The notes under the pieces were generated by a model. It did not search any database. It saw nothing but the letters and a program-made list of their open reading frames with translations, and was not told the DNA's origin. From an uncultured Prevotella sp. (lineage in GTDB: Bacteria; Bacteroidota; Bacteroidia; Bacteroidales; Bacteroidaceae), in the NCBI GenBank assembly GCA_900765465.1, contig CAAFRM010000003.1, forward strand, positions 1-9,270: a stretch of 9,270 nt of DNA. The letters run 5' to 3'. The translations under genes and the position numbers were made by a program. Shown here piece by piece: positions 1-6,132 of this stretch (within the stretch, counting starts at the first letter, position 1; each line of letters opens with the position of its first letter).

Positions 1-3
1 GAT

Positions 4-171
4 ATGAAAAAGAAAAGATATATCAAGCCAGTGGTTAGCGTCATGGAAATGGAAACCACAGCCATCCTCGCCGGCTCTGTTATCCAGAAAGCGGCAGAAG
101 AGGATTACAGCGATGAAAAAGTGCAGGATTTCTGGGATAATCCAACCAATAAGGGAATTTGGGCCGAATAG
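4..171 (+). CDS. small Lys-rich 'LAGS' peptide, possible leader-type precursor
   Basis: This is a 55-residue reading frame from ATG at 4 to TAG at 171. It starts MKKKRYIKPVVSV, continues into METTAILAGS (residues 16-25), then has an acidic tail with tryptophans at 44 and 53. Small proteins with this plan (basic N-terminus, an early KP, a hydrophobic stretch ending near LAGS, then a variable polar tail) are common in Prevotella and relatives; I know of no assigned function. The LAGS block loosely resembles a double-glycine type leader ending in GS. If cleaved after Ser25 it would leave a core of about 30 residues. That is inference. Only three bases upstream are in the window, so promoter and neighbouring genes cannot be judged. 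A terminator follows within 60-90 nt, which supports a real transcript ending here. I am fairly sure it is a gene and unsure of its role. Confidence 0.66.
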   Translation: MKKKRYIKPVVSVMEMETTAILAGSVIQKAAEEDYSDEKVQDFWDNPTNKGIWAE

Positions 172-193
172 CCTCTGATTCTCTATCGTACCC

Positions 194-223
194 CCACCAG
201 GCAGTTTATTTGATGCCTGGTGG
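194..223. repeat. perfect 10-bp inverted repeat (hairpin)
   Basis: CCACCAGGCA at 194-203 is exactly complementary to TGCCTGGTGG at 214-223, with a 10-nt loop. It lies 22 nt after the small peptide gene and 6 nt before the terminator stem at 230. It has no T-tract of its own on the plus strand. It may stabilise the 3' end of the peptide transcript or act as an accessory terminator stem. It may also be met by minus-strand transcripts that read through the main terminator. Confidence 0.7.
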
Positions 224-229
224 CAAAAT

Positions 230-264
230 AAAAGCCCCCGGTGCTATACGCATCGGGGGCTTTT
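230..264. terminator. bidirectional intrinsic terminator
   Basis: The arms AAAAGCCCCCG (230-240) and CGGGGGCTTTT (254-264) form a perfect 11-bp stem. The loop can be shortened further by G-U, T-A, G-C and C-G pairs. The stem ends in A-tract/T-tract arms, so a run of U follows the GC-rich stem on either strand. It sits between the convergent peptide gene (stop at 171, plus) and the 247-residue gene (stop at 302, minus) and should terminate both. Confidence 0.9.
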
Positions 265-301
265 ACCGTACCTCATGGGAAAACAACAAGGGTCTTTCTT
301 T

Positions 302-1045
302 TTATTCCTCTGCCAGTTCCTTCATGGCATCATTCAGTGTATTGAACAAAACATTGATGTTTTCTTCTTCGTTCTTGCAGGCTTCCTTGAACAAAGCTAC
401 GGGGTCTTCCGGGTCACCCTTCAGCGGAGCCTCGTTGAGAAGGATATTTACATTGTTCAGCAGCATGCCGTGCAGAGTAGGCATGTGGAGCTGAGACTGA
501 GTGCCCTCCTTGCTGCCACACTTCAAGCCGGAGGCATACGCCTTTACGATGATGCGTACCAGCAGATGGATAGCCATCGGCTCATCGGCAAGACTGATGA
601 GGATGCCGTGGGTATAATCGCGCAGATGCTCCTCAATGGTGGTAAACTTACCCTGCAGCAGCCAGGTGAAGTTGCGCTTGTATTCAGCCTCCATCGCATT
701 GTAAAGCGGATTCGACTTGCAGGCTATGCGCAGATAATCAAGCATTGTAGGCTCAAAGGAAGGATCCGCCTTCTTCATGCTCTCGAAATTCTTCTTCATG
801 CGGTCGTTCGCCTCATCCGCACTCTTGTAGTTGAGACGCACGAGGGTAGAGAACATGATGTCGAAGAAATATTGGTTCACCTCGCCATAATGCTCCAGCA
901 TCATCTGCTTGATTTCCTTCGGGTCGTTCTTCTTCTTGAAGTCGTCGCCGCCGATAGCCGCATCCATGATGCCACGGGCATACGCCTCGAAGAAAGCTCT
1001 TACAAACGAAGCCACAGCCTGGTAACTATTGATTCTTTTGCTCAT
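302..1045 (-). CDS. conserved hypothetical protein, all-helical, 247 aa
   Basis: I do not recognise this protein. It has 247 residues with no signal peptide and no clear membrane span, so it is probably cytoplasmic. It is rich in charged, alternating sequence that reads as alpha-helix throughout. Residues of possible note are an N-terminal SKRINSYQAVASFVRAFF segment, an RDYTHG stretch in the middle and a strongly acidic C-terminus ending in KELAEE. There are only a few cysteines and no obvious catalytic or DNA-binding motif. The start is ATG at 1045, since the frame upstream runs into the AT-rich repeat at 1056-1103. It lies 49 nt downstream of the deacetylase on the same strand, with no terminator between them, so the two are probably co-transcribed. 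Its transcript ends at the stem at 230-264. A 261-codon frame on the opposite strand (275-1060) has a less protein-like composition and is taken as a shadow. Confidence 0.8.
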   Translation of the reverse strand: MSKRINSYQAVASFVRAFFEAYARGIMDAAIGGDDFKKKNDPKEIKQMMLEHYGEVNQYFFDIMFSTLVRLNYKSADEANDRMKKNFESMKKADPSFEPTMLDYLRIACKSNPLYNAMEAEYKRNFTWLLQGKFTTIEEHLRDYTHGILISLADEPMAIHLLVRIIVKAYASGLKCGSKEGTQSQLHMPTLHGMLLNNVNILLNEAPLKGDPEDPVALFKEACKNEEENINVLFNTLNDAMKELAEE

Positions 1046-1055
1046 TGTTTATCAA

Positions 1056-1103
1056 AATGAATTAATCAAAAAAATGAATTAATCAAAGAATGATTTAATC
1101 AAA
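1056..1103. repeat. three tandem copies of a 15-bp AT-rich unit
   Basis: AATGAATTAATCAAA occurs at 1056-1070 and again at 1073-1087. A third copy with one mismatch (AATGATTTAATCAAA) lies at 1089-1103. The spacing is 17 then 16 bp. The array fills the gap between the deacetylase and the 247-residue gene, and the third copy contains the deacetylase stop codon (1095-1097) and its last two sense codons. The array is therefore derived from, or has overwritten, the end of that gene. Confidence 0.85.
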
Positions 1104-1706
1104 AATCTTGAATTCATATCCCTGTTCCATCAGCCATTCTATGGATTGTGGGAGCGCCGTCTTCAGCTTGTCGATGCTCTTCAGCGAGTCGTGGAAGGTG
1201 ATGATGCTGCCGTTGCGGGCATACTTCTTCACGTTGTTCACCACGTCTTCTGCCGTCATCCACTTGGAATAATCTCGGGTCACCACATCCCACATAATCA
1301 CCTTGTAGGTGCGATGCAGCCACCAGTACTCACTCTGTCGCATCCATCCATGGGGTGGACGGAAGAGATGGGCGTGGATCAACTCGTTCGCCTTGTTGGT
1401 GTTGAGCACGTAGGAGATGACACGGTGCTTGAAGGCACCGATGTGGTTGAAGGTGTGGTTGCCAATCTGATGACCCTCTGCCACAATCTGGTTGTAGAGG
1501 TCGTGGTTGCGCAGCACGTTTTCGCCCACCATGAAGAAGGTGGCCTTGATGTTGTACTTTCTCAAGGTTTCCAGGATGAATGGGGTGGATTCGGGAATCG
1601 GACCATCATCGAACGTGAGATACACCGAATGGTCGTTCTTGTCCATTCGCCATATTGCCTTTGGATATAGCCATCTAAGCCACTTGGCTGGTTGCTCTAT
1701 GAACAT
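1095..1706 (-). CDS. polysaccharide deacetylase family protein (NodB domain)
   Basis: This 203-residue protein is almost entirely a NodB-type carbohydrate esterase 4 domain, which removes acetyl groups from N-acetylated sugars such as chitooligosaccharide or peptidoglycan GlcNAc using a divalent metal. All five family motifs are visible: TFDDGP at 31-36 (catalytic Asp33, metal Asp34), NHTFNH at 83-88 (metal His84 and His88), RPPHG at 116-120, WDVVTRDYS at 139-147 and ITFHDS at 169-174 (His172). Motif 3 is more often RPPYG, so His119 is a modest variation. No cleavable signal peptide is apparent; the N-terminus has an aromatic stretch (WLRWLYPKAIW, 9-19) that could be amphipathic or a weak anchor. 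The compact length matches short Bacteroidetes members. It lies downstream of the GT117 gene behind a terminator. The true substrate cannot be told from sequence. Confidence 0.92.
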   Translation of the reverse strand: MFIEQPAKWLRWLYPKAIWRMDKNDHSVYLTFDDGPIPESTPFILETLRKYNIKATFFMVGENVLRNHDLYNQIVAEGHQIGNHTFNHIGAFKHRVISYVLNTNKANELIHAHLFRPPHGWMRQSEYWWLHRTYKVIMWDVVTRDYSKWMTAEDVVNNVKKYARNGSIITFHDSLKSIDKLKTALPQSIEWLMEQGYEFKIFD

Positions 1707-1732
1707 GGGAAATATTGATTTTTATGAAATAA

Positions 1733-1765
1733 TGAAAAGATGACCTCGCAAAACGCGAGGCCATC
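1733..1765 (-). terminator. intrinsic terminator after the GT117 gene
   Basis: On the minus strand GATGGCCTCGC (1765-1755) pairs with GCGAGGTCATC (1749-1739) around a 5-nt loop. The 11-bp stem has one mismatch, and TTTTC follows (1738-1734). It begins 13 nt after the GT117 stop at 1779. The deacetylase start codon is only 32 nt beyond the stem, so the deacetylase either has a very short leader or depends on read-through. Confidence 0.85.
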
Positions 1766-1778
1766 TCTTGTATTCTGA

Positions 1779-4700
1779 TTACTGATTGCCTTCTGGCATT
1801 CTGCCGCCTCTGCCGTGGTACAGGGTATAGAGGTTGTTGAGTTGCTTCTGATACTTCTGTTCCAACTGAGGACTTACCATGCCTGCCACATCGCAGGTGC
1901 TCTGCATGATCATGATCTGACGGATGCAGTCGTTCTGACTCTGCAGGAAGTGGTCGTTAGACAACGACAGGTAATAGTTGAGATACTGTGAAGCGTTCTT
2001 CCAAACTGCCTCCACATACTCCTTACCCTTAGCCTTTTGACCGGTCATCAGCCAGCCGCGAGCCATATCCAGAGCGCCGCTCATGTAGTCGAGCGTCACA
2101 TTGTATGCAGGAATCTCCACATCAGCCTTCTTCAGGATGTTGATAGCCTTCTGCTTCTTGCCTTCGGCGATGAGCTGCAGGGCTGTCTGGGCGAGCAGAC
2201 GGCGATGTGTATAGCACATGCGCATGGTGGTCTCGTCGATGTAGAGGCCCTTCTGCTTCAGGTTGCCGAACTTGAATCGGGTCATGATGTTATGATAGGT
2301 CTTCTCTGTGTCGAAGTTCTTGGCTCCCGGCTTGTTGGTGGTGAACGGAGTGATACGGTTGACGAGACCCTCCTGGACGAAGTTGTCGCCAAGGTTCATG
2401 TAATTCTCCTGACCCACGGTCAAAGCCACGTAGAGTGGACGGGTCCAGTTGCTCTGAGCCAGCATTTCGAGCATCATCAGGTCGTTCTTGTAGAGAGCAC
2501 TCTTGCCGGCAAGCGAAATCACCATCTTGTCTGGGATGGAATCCGAAGCCATCATCATGCCGCTCTTCTTCACAGCCTCCTTGTCGATGGTGATGTAGAG
2601 GGTATCTGTTGGGATAACGTGCATATCTGGGTTCTTGCTGCGTACCCAGTATTTAAGAATGTTCTTCAGCTCGAATGGCTCATTGCCAAACTGCTTCTTG
2701 GCATTCTCTGGGTCCTGCTTGTAGAATTCCAGAATCTGCTGCTTAGCCTCAGGCTGAACAGATACATACTCGTTGGTGCCTGAACAGAAGTCGAGACGTG
2801 GCCAGGTGATAGGCACGGATGGGGAGTCGTAGGCAGGACGCATCATCTGGTCGATGTACCAGTCGGTCTGCAGATAGCTCAGGTTACATACACGTGCATC
2901 GGTTCCTACGCCCTCTACCTCCTGGTTGTACCAGAGTGGGAAGGTATCGTTATCACCATTGGTAAAGATGATAGGATGGCTCTTCTCCTGAAGTGACATC
3001 AGATAGTTCTGACCGAAGTCACGGCAGGTGTAGCGGCCAGAGCGGTCGTGGTCATCCCAGGTCTGCGATGCCATCTGGATAGGCACGAGGAGGGTGATAA
3101 CGGCAACGATGGCTGAAATAGCTGTACCGCTGAGCTTCATCTTCTGCTTCAGGATGTCGAGGATGGCTACTACGCCAAGACCGCACCAGATAGCGTATGC
3201 ATAGAATGAACCGGCGTAGGCATAGTCACGCTCACGTGGCTGCATTGGAGTCTGGTTCAGATAGATAACGATGGCAAGACCCGTCATGAAGAACAGGAAG
3301 AATACCACCCAGAACTGCTGGATACCTACAGGGAGAACCTCCTCTGTTTCCACGCCGTTCTTTACTACCTTGCGCTTGCGGGTGTACCAAGCCTGCCAGA
3401 AGAGACCGATCAAACCGAGAATCAGCGGCATGCAGTAGAACACGTTGTGACCCTTGTTCTCCTTCAGATCATCTGGCAACTTGCTCTGGTCGCCATAGAG
3501 CTGGTCATCGATGAATGAGAAACCGGAAATCCAGTTGCCATGCTCAGGCTCACCATTGCCCTGGATATCGTTCTGACGTCCGGCAAAGTTCCACATAAAG
3601 TAGCGCCAGTACATGAAGTTGCACTGATAGGAGAGGAAGAAGCGGATGTTGTCAATCTGTGAAGGCATCTTCACCATGATATTCTCTCCGCAGCGGTCGT
3701 AAGGCACCTCGGTGCCATCCACGCCGCCCATCCAGTCTTCGTATGCCTGGGCATGAGCCGAACTGTACATACGTGGGAAGAGCATATTCTGTGCATAGAT
3801 ATACTTGTTCTTGTGGCTTACCACGAAGTAAGAGTCCTTCTCGTCGGCAGAAGCCTTCTCCTTGCGCTGGTAAACCGGTGCACCTTCCTGCATCACAGGC
3901 TTGCACATGTTGCCATCCACTTCGAGGGCTACCTGAGAGGTGTATGCCTGACCGTAGAGCAGTGGGCGGTCGCCATACTGGTCACGGCTCAGATAACTGC
4001 CCAGGGTAAAGATATCCTCAGGAGAGTTCTGGTCCATAGGAGGGTTGGCAGATGAACGGATTACGATGAGCGCATAGCTTGAGTAACCGATCATGAGCAT
4101 CAGCATGCAGAGCAAGGCTGTGTTCTTGATGCGGGCTGTAACCAGCGGCACGCGCTGCATCTTCTTCTTGGCGATGCCGGTAACCTCGTCAACGCCTGTT
4201 ACCACTTCCTTCTTGCGCTTGTAGGTAAGGGCAAGCCAGAGAACGGCGAGGACGATGATGCCGCAGACTACGGCTGTCCAGCCATATCCATAGAATGGAA
4301 TACCGAGCATACCGAAACCGAGAACGAAGGCGATGTTCTGCTTCTTCTCGTTCTTCTCGGAAGCATTGTAAGTCTCGTAGATGCCCCAGATAACAGAGGC
4401 AACGAGGCAGATGATATATACGATTTCACCGGTGTTGAATGGACAACCGAGCACGTTGACGAAGAACAGCTCGAACCATCCGCCTACGGTGATGATACCT
4501 GGAACCACACCATACAATACGGCTACCACTACCAGGAAGGAGAGAACCAACGCCAGGAGCGATCCCTTCAGGTTGGCATGAGGCACCTTTTTGTAGTAGT
4601 AAACCAATACGATGGCTGGGATACAGAGCAGGTTGAGCAAGTGAACACCGATACTCAAACCGGTCATATAGGCGATGAGCACGAGCCATCGGTCGCTATG

Positions 4701-5213
4701 AGGTTCGTCGGCGTGGTCTTCCCACTTCAATATCAGCCAGAATACCACGGCGGTGAAGGCAGAAGAGAAGGCGTAAACCTCACCCTCTACAGCCGAGAAC
4801 CAGAAGGTATCGCTGAAGGTGTAGATGAGTGCGCCCACCATACCTGATGCCTCGATGGCAATCAGCTTGCTGGTGGTCATTTCCTTCCAGTCGCCGATGA
4901 TGAGCTTGCGAGCCAGGTGGGTAATTGTCCAGAAGAGGAACATGATGCAGACGGCACTGAGGAGTGCGCTCATCGTGTTCACCATCTTGGCCACCTGAGT
5001 GGCATCGCTGGCGAAGTGTGTGAAGAAATTGCCCATGAGCATGAAGAAAGGTGCCCCCGGTGGGTGACCGATTTCCTGCTTATAAGCAGTAGTGATAAAC
5101 TCAGGACAGTCCCAGAAACTGGCTGTCGGCTCAATCGTGGAACAATAAACGAAAGCCGCAATGATGAATGCGACCCATCCGAAGATATTGTCCACCAATT
5201 TGTACTGTTTCAT
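1779..5213 (-). CDS. DUF2723 / glycosyltransferase family 117 membrane protein
   Basis: This is a large integral membrane protein of 1144 residues, within the usual size range for the Bacteroidetes family. It begins with a membrane span (about 9-27), then the family hallmark loop TASFWDCPEFITTAYK (30-45) with acidic Asp35 and Glu38, and GHPPGAP (49-55). Multiple spans follow to about residue 385. Then come a soluble segment, a second group of spans (about 595-715) enclosing PRERDYAYAGSFY (659-671), and a large soluble C-terminal part starting near NGDNDTFPLWY (752-762). The last 150 residues look like TPR-type helical hairpins. The family is related to human TMEM260, an O-mannosyltransferase, so a lipid-linked-sugar protein O-glycosyltransferase facing the periplasm is likely. 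That activity is inferred for this protein. It has its own promoter at 5269-5276 and a terminator after its stop. Confidence 0.93.
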   Translation of the reverse strand: MKQYKLVDNIFGWVAFIIAAFVYCSTIEPTASFWDCPEFITTAYKQEIGHPPGAPFFMLMGNFFTHFASDATQVAKMVNTMSALLSAVCIMFLFWTITHLARKLIIGDWKEMTTSKLIAIEASGMVGALIYTFSDTFWFSAVEGEVYAFSSAFTAVVFWLILKWEDHADEPHSDRWLVLIAYMTGLSIGVHLLNLLCIPAIVLVYYYKKVPHANLKGSLLALVLSFLVVVAVLYGVVPGIITVGGWFELFFVNVLGCPFNTGEIVYIICLVASVIWGIYETYNASEKNEKKQNIAFVLGFGMLGIPFYGYGWTAVVCGIIVLAVLWLALTYKRKKEVVTGVDEVTGIAKKKMQRVPLVTARIKNTALLCMLMLMIGYSSYALIVIRSSANPPMDQNSPEDIFTLGSYLSRDQYGDRPLLYGQAYTSQVALEVDGNMCKPVMQEGAPVYQRKEKASADEKDSYFVVSHKNKYIYAQNMLFPRMYSSAHAQAYEDWMGGVDGTEVPYDRCGENIMVKMPSQIDNIRFFLSYQCNFMYWRYFMWNFAGRQNDIQGNGEPEHGNWISGFSFIDDQLYGDQSKLPDDLKENKGHNVFYCMPLILGLIGLFWQAWYTRKRKVVKNGVETEEVLPVGIQQFWVVFFLFFMTGLAIVIYLNQTPMQPRERDYAYAGSFYAYAIWCGLGVVAILDILKQKMKLSGTAISAIVAVITLLVPIQMASQTWDDHDRSGRYTCRDFGQNYLMSLQEKSHPIIFTNGDNDTFPLWYNQEVEGVGTDARVCNLSYLQTDWYIDQMMRPAYDSPSVPITWPRLDFCSGTNEYVSVQPEAKQQILEFYKQDPENAKKQFGNEPFELKNILKYWVRSKNPDMHVIPTDTLYITIDKEAVKKSGMMMASDSIPDKMVISLAGKSALYKNDLMMLEMLAQSNWTRPLYVALTVGQENYMNLGDNFVQEGLVNRITPFTTNKPGAKNFDTEKTYHNIMTRFKFGNLKQKGLYIDETTMRMCYTHRRLLAQTALQLIAEGKKQKAINILKKADVEIPAYNVTLDYMSGALDMARGWLMTGQKAKGKEYVEAVWKNASQYLNYYLSLSNDHFLQSQNDCIRQIMIMQSTCDVAGMVSPQLEQKYQKQLNNLYTLYHGRGGRMPEGNQ

Positions 5214-5268
5214 TATTGTTTAAACTTTAATGTATTATATTTCTTTATTTCCAGTGTATAAAACGTTG

Positions 5269-5276
5269 CAAAGATA
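5269..5276 (-). promoter_or_regulatory. Bacteroidetes-type -7 promoter box for the GT117 gene
   Basis: The minus strand reads TATCTTTG at 5276-5269, an exact match to the TAnnTTTG -7 element used by the Bacteroidetes primary sigma factor. Transcription would start near 5262, giving a leader of about 50 nt before the ATG at 5213. I do not see a convincing TTTG -33 element about 19-20 bp upstream. The rest of the 148-nt gap (5214-5361) is AT-rich and, apart from the duplication at 5338-5378, shows nothing else I can support. Confidence 0.7.
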
Positions 5277-5337
5277 CTAAAAAGATGAGATAATCTAGAA
5301 GTTCTTTCTTGTTTTTTAGGCATTATTATATTATCTA

Positions 5338-5378
5338 TCTAAACATTTAGGAAATAAGCTTCTAAACATTCAGGAAAT
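5338..5378. repeat. 18-bp direct repeat duplicating the end of the ATPase gene
   Basis: TCTAAACATTTAGGAAAT at 5338-5355 and TCTAAACATTCAGGAAAT at 5361-5378 differ at one base and are offset by 23 bp. The second copy is the last codons of the ATPase gene plus its TAG stop (5362-5364), reading FLNV then stop on the minus strand. The first copy repeats these bases just downstream in a different frame, so it looks like a tail duplication. Confidence 0.85.
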
Positions 5379-6078
5379 GTTCTTCCAGTTTTTCTCTTGG
5401 CATGTCTGCCGTATCGTGATAATGCAGATGATGATTTACGCAGGCGATGTGCTTCACGTTGTTGAGCACTTCGGCTACATCGTGGCTCACGATGATGATG
5501 GCGCATTCCTTGTTAATCTGCTCCAGCATCTCGTACATCTGCTTCTGGAATCGGCGGTCGATGTAGGTGTTGGGCTCATCGAGGATTACCACATCGGGCT
5601 TGGATACGATGGCACGAGCCAGGAGCACTCGCTGCAGCTGTCCGCCGCTCAGGGCAGCGATGTGGCGGTCTTTGAATTCCATCAGCTGCATGCGTTCCAG
5701 GGTGTCGAGCACCTGCTGGTGCTGCGCTTGGGTGTATCTGGAAAAGAGGCTCTTGGTCTTGCTGAGGCCGGAGAGCACTACTTCGTATACGGAGATGGGG
5801 AATTGCTTGTCGAGGGAGTTGTATTGTGGGAGATAGCCCATCGAAATCTCCTTTACTTCCTTCCCATCTTTATAATATCGGATATTGCCTTCCGTGGGTT
5901 TCATGAGTCTCAGTATGAGGCGCATGAGGGTAGTCTTGCCACCACCGTTTGGTCCGATGATGCCAAGATAATCGTCTTGATAGACGGTGAGATTGATGTC
6001 ATTGAGTACCTGTTTGCCGTCGTATCCGGCGGATAGATGCTCGATTTCGATTAACTTTGAACTTTGAACTTTGAACAT
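5362..6078 (-). CDS. metal ABC transporter ATP-binding protein (ZnuC-like)
   Basis: This 238-residue protein is a complete ABC nucleotide-binding subunit. It has Walker A GPNGGGKTT (42-50), Q-loop Gln85 in YLPQY, signature LSGGQ (143-147), Walker B VVILDEP (163-169) with Glu168, and H-loop His199. The short single-domain form, the SAGYDGK start and a His-rich tail (CVNHHLHYH) resemble the ZnuC/MntB group that powers import of zinc, manganese or iron. It lies 54 nt after the metal-binding lipoprotein gene on the same strand, which supports that role. The start at 6078 is the only possible ATG: an in-frame TAA lies three codons upstream and no other start codon precedes the conserved domain. 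Codons 2-9 (FKVQSSKL) are encoded by a heptamer repeat. No permease gene is adjacent. Confidence 0.93.
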   Translation of the reverse strand: MFKVQSSKLIEIEHLSAGYDGKQVLNDINLTVYQDDYLGIIGPNGGGKTTLMRLILRLMKPTEGNIRYYKDGKEVKEISMGYLPQYNSLDKQFPISVYEVVLSGLSKTKSLFSRYTQAQHQQVLDTLERMQLMEFKDRHIAALSGGQLQRVLLARAIVSKPDVVILDEPNTYIDRRFQKQMYEMLEQINKECAIIIVSHDVAEVLNNVKHIACVNHHLHYHDTADMPREKLEEHFLNV

Positions 6079-6088
6079 TGAACTTTAT
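6054..6088. repeat. heptamer tandem repeat (ACTTTGA)n across a start codon
   Basis: Three perfect ACTTTGA units (6054-6074) are followed by two degenerate ones, ACATTGA (6075-6081) and ACTTTAT (6082-6088). The ATPase start codon (6076-6078) is the variant base of the fourth unit, and the perfect units lie inside its reading frame. Seven is not a multiple of three, so a change in unit number would shift the frame. Confidence 0.88.
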
Positions 6089-6132
6089 GATTAGTTATTG
6101 TTCTTTATACTTTTTATAAAATATTGGCGAGC

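Noticed and set aside
275..1060. Long plus-strand open frame (261 codons) opposite the 247-residue gene
   Set aside because: It mirrors the minus-strand gene, is compositionally odd (Leu/His/Val rich), and leaves the terminator geometry unexplained. The minus-strand product looks like a normal protein.
1056..1103. Tandem repeats as a CRISPR array
   Set aside because: The units are 15 bp with 1-2 bp between them, so there are no spacers of the needed size and no cas genes nearby.
2037..2783. Plus-strand open frame of 248 codons inside the GT117 gene
   Set aside because: It is a shadow of a strongly supported coding region with no recognisable motif or start signal.
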